Assembly: GCA_023055355.1 (NCBI GenBank)
Contig: JALJCS010000029.1
Coordinates: 3,782,001 to 3,846,000, forward strand
DNA length: 64,000 nt
Direction of reading: 5' to 3'
DNA from: Agelaius tricolor
Taxonomy: Eukaryota > Chordata > Aves > Passeriformes > Icteridae
Shown: positions 36,201-47,035 of the stretch, piece by piece
How the letters are laid out: the number at the start of each line of letters is the position of its first letter
How positions within the stretch are numbered: the first letter of the stretch is position 1
The notes under the pieces: model-generated
The model's database searches: none
Seen by the model: only the letters and a program-made list of their open reading frames with translations
Told to the model about the DNA's origin: nothing
Made by a program: the position numbers and the translations under genes

Positions 36201-38461
36201 TGGCTGGGTGCAATGGGGACTTGCTTGAGGTGGAGCCCAAAAGGAGAACAGCGAAGCCTGTGCAAGAGGGGGTGAAACAAAGAGATCAGGCAGCAGGGTG
36301 TGAAAGGTAAAGATTTGGTGTTCATTGTGCCTTGAGTAGAGATGGGACTCGATGTCCAAGGGTGGTGATGTGAAGCTCGTGTACGGATGAGTAGGTGGGA
36401 TGGAATCCTTCCAGCCCCTCTGTGGGTCTAAGGGTGGCTTGGGGACAAGGAAAGGCTCACTCTGATGCCCAGGAGTCTGAGACAGGCTCCCTTCCAGCCC
36501 TGCTGCCTTGGGGCTCTCTCCAAGCTGACAGTAGCTCAGCCACAGAGCTGGGATTTAAAGTGGACATTAATGTGTGCTCTCCCCAGAACATGGTGGGTTC
36601 GTGGTCCTCATGACAGCTCACCCCACTGCAAGGAGCTGAACCTGAAGTATTGAATGCTGACCATATTGCAGAGAGCTGGGATTTATTTCTGCTGGCAAAG
36701 ACAGTACTTCTAGTGTCCTCCAGACTTCACCATTGTTCCTTTCCAAATTCTTCCTTAGCAGCTTTCTGCGCCTGTCTGGAATTGCCACTCAGGTGGCATC
36801 AGGTTGTCAAACTCTGAGACTTTCACCCCAGAACTGGCTGTGTTTCACTGCTGAGCAAAGCAACTCATTAATTACCTTGTGTTTCTGGATCCATCATGAG
36901 GGAAGGCGATGCATAAAAAGATTTAATTACAATTTTAACCAAAATTAAGCCATTGTGGTCAGAGATGCAGAGCAGGAAATCTGTCTGGGCTGAGGACATG
37001 TAAAGTGGGTACAGTGGGTGATCAGCAGGCCTTCTCCAACTGCAGAAACTCCTCTTCACGCAGAGCAAGTACATTTGATTTATTACAACTGGAAGTGGAA
37101 ACAGTACTGAAGCAGTAGGAGAATTAAAAACATGCGTGACACGGCTATGATACAGAATAACTAATCTTTGCTGACATTTACTGTCAGTCATGGCTAAGGA
37201 GAAGATAACTAACTCTGCCTCTCATGTTCTGTGGTCTGCTGTCTTCAGTCATGAAGATAAATGTCAGGCATCAGCTGTCCTTGTGTACAACCATATTCTG
37301 CTTTCAACAAATTCTTACGCTGGAATGGGAATATTTGTGGAGCCCAGATCCAAAACCCTGGAGACTTTGTGGGGAAAGGTTTTGGTCCCAAAAGAAGAAC
37401 CCGAAATGTCCCCTGCACCAAGAGATGCCACAGTGGCCTTGGTGGTGATGTCCCCATGAGCCACATGGAGCTTGGAGGAAGCCCCTGTGCTGCTCTGATT
37501 TCCCTGAAGTGTTTATATCCTACATGGATCTGCCTTTACAGTCAGTCAGAGATGGGACTGCTTTTCCCATGGCAGCTGGACCAAATTCCACATGCATTTT
37601 TTCCTGTGGAAATAATAATGCCTTTTTAGCCATCTGAAATAATTTCCCCATTCATACAAGAGCTCTCAAGTTGTCCGGGGGAAAGGGAAAGCATGGAAAA
37701 ATAAGCCAAAAATGGCTCTTTATTTTCGAGTGTGTCATTTGAAATCAGGGGGGCCAAACACTCAGCTCTTGTTGCTTTAATTTGAACTGCTCGACTCGGG
37801 GTTATTTTGGAAGGCGTGTGAAGTGGAGGAGGTTCAAGTTCAGTCACAAGGTGGGAAAATATATTTTGGGGCTTGTGCGAGGAGATAGAGTTTTCTTTTG
37901 TGTGGGGGTGAGAGAAGCATTTATCCAGCTTATATCCATGGGAAAAAAAAGATGGAGAAAGTCACGAAGTCCAGAGAAGACAAACAGGGATGTGCCCCTG
38001 TTGTTGGCACGGGGAGGGAGCACAGAAATCCATGGGGAATCTGCCTATGGACACTTGCAAATACTATTTCCCTCCTAGAGGTGCCTACAAGGGCAGAGTT
38101 AGCAGTATATTATTAATAATAAATAACGGTAGGACGGTAAAATGTTTACTTAAATATCCTGTGTCATTCAGTGCATCTCTCTGTGCCAAACAAAGGAAAA
38201 TTGTAAGCACGTGTGAGAAGGGTAAATATGAGACTGGGAGGGAGATAAGGTGGAGATCAGAAGCTTTTCCCTCTTCTTGATTTTTTGGGGTTTTTTTTGG
38301 CTTACATATTATAATGATCCAATTCCCAATTACCAGGTGCTCTTAAGGGCTAGGCGGTCATTTCTGCGCTCAGGATGAATCCAGGCCGGGTGAAAAAGTG
38401 GAAGGAAAGGTCATGTAACGTTCCTGTCATACAAAATCTGCTGGTGATGGGGGAGGGCGAG

Positions 38462-38570
38462 GGGCTATCGCTGTGTGAGCTGCAAATAGAGCTGTTAGTG
38501 TGCCATCAGATAGCTGCCGGCCATCGATAGCGCCGTATCAATGGGATAAAGATAAATGCGAAGATAAGAG
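38462..38570. promoter_or_regulatory. GATA-motif cluster, candidate intronic enhancer
   Basis: Seven GATA/TATC cores fall within about 100 bp: 38465-38468 (TATC), 38509, 38526, 38536 (TATC), 38545, 38551 and 38563, the last in the strong form AGATAAG. The flanks (38100-38870) are free of repeats. The motif count is direct observation; enhancer activity is inference. Confidence 0.35.
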
Positions 38571-41500
38571 AGTCGGGTTTGCCTTGAAATCCACTTGTGG
38601 TTACCAAAAGGCTTTGTCTTCACGTTGATTTCTTCATCCCGCTCCTGTGGTAAATGCCAAGGCTTGAAATCTTATTTATGGTGACGCTAATGAAAAAATG
38701 TCCAGCAGAGCCAGCGCTGCACCCAAAGGATATGAAGATCTTCTGTGCTGTCTTAATTAAGTGAGGTAACGGGGAGACTTCTGAAGCCACCCAGCAGGGC
38801 TTGAATGGCTAATTCTCTCCAGCATTGCATTAAAAATTAGGAACATTTAATAAGCGGGGTTAGGCGCCCCCTGAGTTACGGTTTCAGCAAGATGCAGTTA
38901 AGCCCAGTCTTTTTGCCGGTTTTTGAAAGTCTGACTCATCTTTCCCAGCACTTCTCTGGCAGCTGTGAGGGCATGAAACTTTTAGATCAGAGATAAGATT
39001 CATGTCGTAATCACATGACTGGGGAGCTGGCGCTTTAAGGGAAAGAGTGCTAAAAATAACCAGAATTGGTGACAAGATAGTAGCAATTTTGGCTTTTTCT
39101 ACCGTGAAGGGCTGGTTGCCAGCTCTAGGGAAAGAGTCAAGGGCTTCATTCTGCAGTGGGGTTCCAAAATGTCATTGCTCCCGTGATAATGTGGGGTAAT
39201 GAAAAAAAGAGGAATTGATAGGAAGACAAAAAGATGGAATGGAATGGAAGTGAGAGTAAGTAATGGGGAGATTTGGAAGGGGTAAATATTGCAAAATAAA
39301 TAAAAGCAGGGGGTGGGAAGCAGGGCACACCTTGGACTAGTCCTGCATAGGCTCAGATGGCGTTGCAGGAAGACAAAAGGAGTGAGACAGAGTGAGAAGC
39401 ACAATGACTTTAATTTGTAGGCAGAGACTGTTAAGAGAGAGAAAAAAAAAAAGTGATTTGAGTTCTTTTATTCATTACTAACCATAAAAGGCCCAGACTG
39501 TGTTGCCAGTGGCTTTAAAATCCAGGATCCTATTAAACCTTCCTTGATAGTAACTCAGCACTTGGAAACGGAGTTAAAGAAGGAGCAGGCGAGAGGGAGG
39601 AGGGATGGGGGAGCTGGCTGGATCCAGGGGAGGCTTAGGGCGAAGGTCTCACCTTTTTCCTGGCAGTTTTTTTTGGGATCAAGTGCCTGTTTTCTTGGAG
39701 AACCATGACAGGACTGGCAGCATCCCGATGCCCCTTGCAAAGGGATCGCCCCAGCTGCTGCTCCCTAGAAAAGGGCACTGCTCCCCATTCCCAGGTATTA
39801 AATCAGGCTTTATGCTGCTGCTCACAAACCAGCTGCAGCTCCGGGGAGGCTGCACGGAATGCGAGATGAGATGGGAGAGATCAGCAGATAAATGCGATGG
39901 ATAAAGCCAGCAGCAAAAGGTTCTTTGGATTAAGTCCCTGTATGATAAATAGCAGCGTGTGTCTGTCTGGCTGGAGTTTGAGGTGAGGCTGGGCTGGATC
40001 AGGACAGTGCCAAGGCACAACTGGGAATGTACTGGGAGAAATGGTTCATTCCCCCTCTTCACCTCCAGCATCCCCAGGGGTCCCTGCACACTCCCAGGGA
40101 CTGTCCCTCCCGGTTTTCCATCGTGCTGCCAACCTGCAAAGCCTGCGCCCAGCTCAGGGGAGAGCTGTAATTAAAAGAGCTGTTCCCTGAGACCCAACGA
40201 CTTATTGATTTTGTGTGTGTGCGGGGAGCGCTCGCTCCTCTCTCCTCGGGGAAATAGCAGAAACCATTCATTTCTAAGCCAGACCCGGAGCTGACATGCA
40301 GGTCTGCACCACACCACGTCCCCAGCTCCCTGTGACACGTGCACAGCAGTGCAGCCAGGCAAGGAAATAGCTCCCATGGGAGGCACTCGAGGGGATCTCA
40401 TCTCCTCCAGGATTTTCCTTCCCTGCTGGAGTTCTGGTAGCGGGTGGAATACAGAGATGCTGTATTTCACCTCGCTCCACACCTTGCACTGAGGATCTCC
40501 AGGCAGCCAGCAACAGGTTTGGGGAGCCTCCAGAGCTCTGATAGAGATGTCACTTGGCTGGGAAACAGGGAGAAAGAAATGGGACTGAGCATCCCTTGTC
40601 TGAGCCAACACTGAGAATCCAGAGAGGCACAGGGAGCTGCTGCTCCGGTTGGTGAAGTGGGTAATCAGCCCTTTTTATGAAGTCTGACTCCAGCCTCTTT
40701 GAATTTCACCCCTTGCTCTTCCTGTTGTGGAATAGAATTGACTGATAAAGGTCTTATCTGGTCACTGTGCTTGAGGGAATCAGTGCAGCTGGAGGAGCGT
40801 GGCTGTGACCAGAGCCTCGTTGGGAATGCAGAGCTTGGCTGGGGGATGGAGGGCAGAGCAGGGCAGAGAGGCACTGAGCGACCCCAACAGCTGTGCTGAA
40901 GCAGCCAAGAGGGATGGTGCAAGGAAATGGAGTTTGGGGTGCCTCCCTTTTCTTTTGTGTGGAATTTGGGAATTGCCTACTGTAGCTACCTTTGCCTTTC
41001 CCAGAGGGGTGCGGTGTGTTTGCAGATAGTTCCTTTGTTTGCTTCATAAGAAAAGTGACAAATTGCAAAATTAACCACAAGTACAGGTTTCTGTCACCGC
41101 TTTCCTTTCCTAATGGAAATCCAGAGGATCCTGCGTAGTAACTAATCAGTCAAGCGGAGGAGTAAGATGGTTAATGCAGGAAAAATACTCCTCTCTGTGC
41201 CTTGTCTGGGAGAGACTCGACAGCTTCATGCTCAGTTATCAATCTGAGCAGGGGAAGGAGACACTGGCAGCTCTGTGTGTCTGTGCTGAGGAGAACATCA
41301 GGGTGGGCGGATTTGGGCATTTGAATACCTGAAATAAACCCTGTAAAAGAATAAGGAGATCTTCAGCCCCTTTTCCCTCCTTAGAATTATAAGGAGAACC
41401 AAAAAAAAAATCCTCCAGTCCATGAGGTCTCCCCCTAAATCAGGCATTTCTGAAGGGGCTGAAAGGAGAGGAAGGAATCTCATTAGCCACCCTTTGGAAG

Positions 41501-43315
41501 CTTAATTTCAGACAAGCCTGCCAAAATTCCATGGCCCCTCAGACAGGAAGTGTTGGAGAGCTCCAACAGCAGCTCTCCATGTCCAGACCAGCCTCGGAGA
41601 ATATCTTTAAGTATTATTTGAGGATTTGGCCAACTGGAGCTGGGCAAGCTACAAAATCCAGATATTGTTGTACTTGGCAAGAGCATCTTCCCCCTTGTAG
41701 GGCGCAAGGCTTTGCCCTTTGCTAAATCCTGAACAAACTTCCATTAGGAATTATGCAGAGTTCTCTTCATTTCAACAATCTGGGATGGCTTCCTTCGTGT
41801 TTGCCCTGCTTAGCTCGTGGAATTCTGCAGAGCATCCATTTTCCTAGAAAGCTTTGCACCCATCTGCTCTATCGACTTTAGTAATGGAGTTAAGACCCCC
41901 CCTCCCGAGCCAGGGTGAGGAGATTATCCCTCTAATATGATTCAAGGAAACCCCTCAGCTCCCAGCTGGCTCAGGCAGTTGCTGGGTGATAGAATTCACA
42001 CCAGAAACAAAAAACCTGGTCAATGTGGCTCCAGATGGAGCGCCTGCAGTTGGAGATGACTCTGGAAGAGGGGCTTAAACAGCTCCACCAAAGTTTTTCT
42101 CATTTTCTCTCAATTTTGAGGTTGAATGAGCTTGTTCACTGAGGACACTGGTGTTTTGTGGAGAGGTTTAGGGAACTAAAGTGTCTTTTTCCAGTTTGTG
42201 GACTTGATGCTCCAACTGGATCAATGTATAGGGGCTCTGTGTCTTTCTTGGGCACAAATCCTCTGCTTTTCCATCACCTGTCTCGTGGGTTTAGACATCA
42301 TGGGAATGGGATTTGGGGAAAACTGCATGTATTGAGTGTTGAGCCAGGCGGGAGCAATTCACAGCATCCCTTTTCCAAAGGGTGTCCTGCAGCCCCCAGG
42401 GATGCTGGCTGAAAGCTTCCCATCATGCAATTGCCATAGAAACATTCCATGTGGAATTTTGCTGTGTAAAAAAAACACCCTCCTAACAGCAAAACCAAAA
42501 AAGAAATACAAACCCATAGAGACAAAAGGAAAAGATATTGATTTTTAGTTTGGATCCTTCCAGAGGAGTCTGTGCAATCATCGGTCCCTGTCTGTCTGCC
42601 TTACCCACTCCCAGCCCTCTGTAGTTTCTGAGCCCTTTGGCCAATTCCTGGCCAATTTCTACCCAATTTGACAGAAGGAAAGAGGTCTCAGAGATATTAA
42701 ATTTCTATAAATTTCATTAAAAGAGGTGGCTGGGTAAAGGAGCCCAGCTATTACAGCAGCCCCATGAGACTGGGGTTCCAGCATATGCAGAGCCTTTGTT
42801 AGACAGCAGACAGTGGCTGAGGAGAAAGACTTTTCTATATAAGCAATTTCAGGGAGGGAAAAAACCACTTTTGACCAGCCCTTGCACCCTCAGAGCCACC
42901 GGGGAACGTGGCTGGAGAGGCTGGAAGGCCATGTTACATTTGTTCCGCTGCCTGTGGATGGTTGTTCATTCAGAAATGAACTTGTAAGTCCTCGAAATAG
43001 GTCACGAGCGGGATGGAGGCAGCGTTCCGGCCTCGCTCGGGCGTCTCCGCACCAGAATAAATCCCAGCCGTGGAGATCTGGCTGATTTCTTCCCCCCACC
43101 CCAGCACTTTCTGCTGGGTTTTTGTGGTTTTTGTTTTTTTTTTTTCCACGGCTGAAAATGCTGAGCTCCAAATTGGGAATTGGTTCCGAGCGGAGCCGCG
43201 AGCGCCCGGCGGGGAGAGGATGCGGAGGGGTGGAAGGAGGCGGCCGCCGAGGCCAACAGAAAGCTCGGTGTTATTAAGATTTTTAAGATATACAGTTTTG
43301 ATAAAAGCTTGCAAG

Positions 43316-43329
43316 TAGCAAATTTGCTA
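43316..43329. repeat. Perfect 14-bp palindrome TAGCAAATTTGCTA
   Basis: Exact dyad symmetry centred between 43322 and 43323, inside a repeat-free AT-rich block that follows a short CpG-rich patch (43180-43255). It could be a dimeric transcription-factor site; unproven. Confidence 0.8.
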
Positions 43330-43949
43330 TCAAGCCTAATGTAGCATGGCAGATTTTGTCTGAGCTAGCAAAGGATCACATTTGCAGCTCCTCTGAGGCG
43401 GGGAAGTGGGCTCAATAGGCTATTTTCCACATCCATGCTCTGTTCCTAAAAAAAATCCCAAAAACAGGGAGGGGGAATAGGGGAGCTGGAAAGGAAAATA
43501 AAGACAGTTTCTCTGTTTTAGCTTTGCCCTGATTTTGCATGTGTTTGCCCTGAATGTTAATTGCAATTACCTGCACGCTCCACACCGGCTTTACTGTGGG
43601 ATTTGTGTTTTGCTGGGTGTGCAAAGTTGCTCAGGAACACTTCCAGATGGGTTGTAGAATTTTGGCAAGTCTGGCATGTTACCCATCCGCTGGCATTTTC
43701 ATTTTGCCCCTTGTTTTGTGGAATTAATACCTTGCTGCACCGTGCTGAAGCTGTAAGGCTGCTGAAGGGATGGGGAGGTGGAGATAACATAAAATATCCA
43801 TCAAAAGTTGGATTGGTTGCATAGTTGATATTAATCAGGACCTGGTTTCTGCCATCTGAGCTCGGGTTATATTAAAAAAATGAGAGTTTTGGGAGAAAAA
43901 CAGTTAATTCAGCTGTCCCACCATCACCCAGAGGAGATCCTGATACAGA

Positions 43950-44143
43950 GTGAAACTATTTACAAGGGCTTGGAGGGACAGGACAAGGAAGAATGGCTTC
44001 AAAGTGACAGAGTAGGGTTAGATGGGATATTAAGAACAAAATCTTCCCTGTGAGGGTGGGGAGGTCCCAGCTCAGGCTGCCCAGAGAAGCTGAGGCTGAA
44101 CCATCCCTGGCAGTGTCCAAGGCCAGGTTGGACAGGGCTGAAT
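43950..44143 (+). mobile_element. CR1 LINE fragment, 3' end missing
   Basis: Recognisable by acagagtagggttagatggg, atattaagaacaaaatcttc, ggctgcccagagaagctgag and a cagtgtccaaggccaggttg gacagggct stretch. It then stops; the usual 3' terminus is absent, so the element was truncated or deleted at its 3' side. Confidence 0.88.
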
Positions 44144-45049
44144 GTGTGACCCAGCCAGCAATGGGATTCCTCACTCACCTTCTCAGTGCATTAAAAAAGA
44201 TATTTGGATGTGGCCTGGAGGAGACTGGGTGTTTTCCTGTGCTGATATACTCACATTTTTCTCATGCATGAAGCAACTCTTCTTGTTTGAATAGACTGTG
44301 GCGTATTTTCCTGCTCAGGAGAGCATGGGGAGATGGCTTATTTTTTTATGGGATCAGGCATGTGTTTTGTTAATGCCCTCAGTGATGTGCCACTGGTTTT
44401 ATTTGCATCACTTACTGTCATTCTGTGGCTTAGTGACCCATTGTGATTCTGCCCTGGCTCCCAGCACCAATCCTGAGCATCCTGCAAGCTCTGGCCACAT
44501 TCCTGGGTCTTGTATTATCCTTTTGCCTTTCTTTCCCCCGTTCCTGCATGGCATTTGGTACCTCGTGCAGTTTATTAATGCTTCTTTGTCACTGCCTGCC
44601 TGATGGGTTTTCTTTCTGCCTCCCTGCCGCATCCCTAATCTTCCAGTCTTGCCTTCATTTAAGGGGGGGAATCAAAACCCTGCTGCTTCTGCTAAATCAA
44701 GTGGTGTTTGTGTTGGGAAATGAGAGAGTGTGATGCCATCAAACTCACTTATTCCAGAGCTCCGCTAGGATTGCATCCCGGCTGCTTGCAAATCACGTTA
44801 TGTGGAGCCAGGGAGCTCGTGGCTTGGCAGAACAACTCCCATGGCTGTGCCCTGTCCTGACAGGAGGGAAACTGCTTATTTCCCCCCTATATTTTAAGAA
44901 AAAGATGGGGTTTGTGTTTTTAAGGGTGGTGATGAGGCTCTGGCGCTGCCCCTCCTGCCGTGCCCTCCCCTGCAGCAGAGCTGAGCCTGGGTGACGTGCC
45001 CCAGGGCTTCCCTGCATTCAGCCAGCAGGTCTTGTAAATGTACAGGACC
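44144..45049. other. Intron: unique DNA
   Basis: No exon, repeat or transposon recognised. Confidence 0.4.
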
Positions 45050-45310
45050 ATTTAGGCTTTTAAGATATCTGAGGTCACTTTTCATCGCAGGCTGGGCCGC
45101 TGCACAGTTTTACAGGGTCATAAAAGCCCTGACAGGAGTCATAAAAGCCTCCAATTGCACTGCACAAACCCGCGGAGTATATTTTAAGGGCCCCTGAGTT
45201 TTCATTTTGCTGCTTTTATGGGAACTCATAAAAGCCTCGATGAGCACAAGCCCTGATTGGCTCCTCAGCACGGAGGTAGTTAAAATTACAGCCGACGACA
45301 AATTGTTCCA
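45050..45310. promoter_or_regulatory. CATAAAAGC motif cluster, candidate intronic enhancer
   Basis: The word TCATAAAAGCC occurs at 45118-45128, 45139-45149 and 45226-45236, and in inverted form (GCTTTTATGG) at 45212-45222. CATAAA/TTTATG cores are known targets of CDX and posterior HOX factors. The surrounding sequence is repeat-free and includes a CCAAT-box-like ATTGG near 45256. Enhancer function is inference. Confidence 0.35.
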
Positions 45311-45565
45311 GTCTAAATAAATCAGGGGTTTGCATGGAATGTGGGAGAGGAGCCCTGCTCCCCCTTCCTGTGTGCTCTGTGTGGGCACCATCCCCTGTGA
45401 CCCGTGTGCTCTGCTGTCCTTAGGGACACGTCTTGGCTGTCCTGGTGGAGGACATGGTGCATCCTGCTGAGCCCTGTGCTGTTCTGGCCTCCCCTGGGCT
45501 GTTCTGCTGCATCACTCACCCTGCACAACCACGCCAGCCCTATTCCCACCAAACACTGCCCCACA

Positions 45566-45612
45566 ACCCTTCTGCTCCCTTCCAACCCAAACTATCCTAT
45601 CATTCCACAGTG
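45566..45612 (+). mobile_element. Possible CR1 3' tail remnant
   Basis: cccttccaacccaaactatc followed by ctatcattcca resembles the extreme CR1 3' end. Only about 45 bp, so uncertain. Confidence 0.45.
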
Positions 45613-46193
45613 ATTCACGTCCCACACTCAGCCCCCAGTGGCACTGCAGGGCTGTCCCTGCTCTTTGTGCACAAACAGATGCTCAGCTGGCTGTCACCGA
45701 GGCAGGGACAGCCCCCTGTGCATGGAGGTGGCTGTGACTGGAGGGGTTTGGCAGCGTTTTGGGGCTGCATTGTATTTCTAATGAGCAATGTCACATTGTC
45801 AAGAGGGAAATATTTCATAGAAATAGCTTGTTGTGGTGTTTATTTTTAACATTACCTAGCTAGACTGAAGTAAATAAGAGTGGTTGAAATTCAAATGTGA
45901 TGCTTGGAAACTACAGAATCAGACCTCTGGGTGTGGTGTGACCTGAAAATGGGAATGCTTGGGATGATTCTGTCTCTTCCTGGGGCAGGGGAGTATTTCT
46001 TGGTCCTGGCAGTCTCACCTGGGCTGCTGTTGTGATGGCAAGAGGGATGTGGTGAAGGTCAGGGCCATGGGAGGAAGGAGGGAAAGCAGGTGTTGTGGAA
46101 TGCTTGCAGCAGCAAATTGAGTGTCTGGGTTTGTCATGGAAATTTCCTTGGCTGTTGTCCTGATCTCTGCACCAGCTGGGAATGGTGAGGGCA
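45613..46193. other. Intron: unique DNA
   Basis: Nothing recognised before the minisatellite. Confidence 0.4.
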
Positions 46194-47035
46194 GGTTTTG
46201 GTGGTTGGGTGTGCTGTGGTTTTTGCAGGTTTTTGGGTTTTGTGCAGGTTTTGGTGTTTGGATGTCCTGTTGTTTTTGCAGATTTTTGTTCAGGTTTTAG
46301 TGGTTGGGTGTGCTGTGGTTTCTGCAGGTTTTGGTGGTTGGGTGTGCTGTGGTTTTTGCAGGTTTTTGTGCAGGTTTTGGTGTTTGGATGTGTTGTGGTT
46401 TTTGCAGGTTTTTGGGTTTTGTTGAGGTTTTGCTGGTTGGATGTGTTGTGGTTTTTGCAGGTTTTTGTTCAGGTTTTGGTGGTTGGGTGTGCTGTATTTT
46501 TTACAGATTTTTGTGCAGGTTTTGGTGGTTGGGTGTTCTGTGGTTTTTGCAGGTTTTTGTGCAGGTTTTGGTGTTTGGATGTGTTGTGGTTTTTACAGGT
46601 TTTTGGGTTTTTTTGAGGTTTTGGTGTTTGGGTGTGCTGTGGTTTTTGCAGGTTTTTCCTCAGGTTTTGGTGGTTGGGTGTTCTGTGGTTTTTGCAGGTT
46701 TTTGTTCAGGTTTTGGTGGTTGGGTGTGCTGTGGTTTTTGCAGGGTTTTGTTGAGGTTTTGCTGGTTGGGGGTTCTGTGGTTTTTGCAGGTTTTTGTTCA
46801 GGTTTTGGTGTTTGGGTGTGCTGTGATTTTTGCAGGTTTTTGGGTTTTGTTGAGGTTTTGGTGGTTGGGTGTGCTGTGATTTTTGCAGGTTTTTGGGTTT
46901 TGTGCAGGTTTTGGTGGTTGGGTGTGCTGTGATTTTTGCAGGTTTTTGGGTATTGTTGAGGTTTTGGTGGTTGGGTGTGCTGTGATTTTTGCAGGTTTTT
47001 GGGTTTTGTGCAGGTTTTGCTGGTTGGGTGTGCAC
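46194..47035 (+). repeat. 46/53-bp minisatellite, 17 full units plus a partial
   Basis: Each unit starts ggttttggtggttgggtgtg and continues ctgtggtttttgcaggttttt. Most units are 46 bp or 53 bp; the 53-bp form has an extra gggtttt near its end. One unit near 46292 is 34 bp. The last four full units (from about 46801) are all 53 bp and alternate in their endings (tgtgca, tgttga), suggesting recent expansion as 106-bp dimers. The plus strand is T/G-rich with very few A or C. Open frames through it (Phe/Trp/Val/Leu/Cys repeats on plus, Asn/Pro/Lys/Thr repeats on minus) result from the repeat. Confidence 0.96.

Larger units (their letters stand above)
27247..43949. other. Intron: 16.7 kb with no recognised transposon
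   Basis: This is the longest transposon-free stretch of the window. No exon is recognised. Blocks with the texture of regulatory DNA are at about 28095-28335, 38100-38870 (see GATA cluster) and 43255-43400 (see palindrome). A-rich runs lie at 27929-27990 and pyrimidine/T runs at 33889-33907 and 43127-43146. The low transposon load could mean selection against insertion, but single-sequence data cannot show this. Confidence 0.45.
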
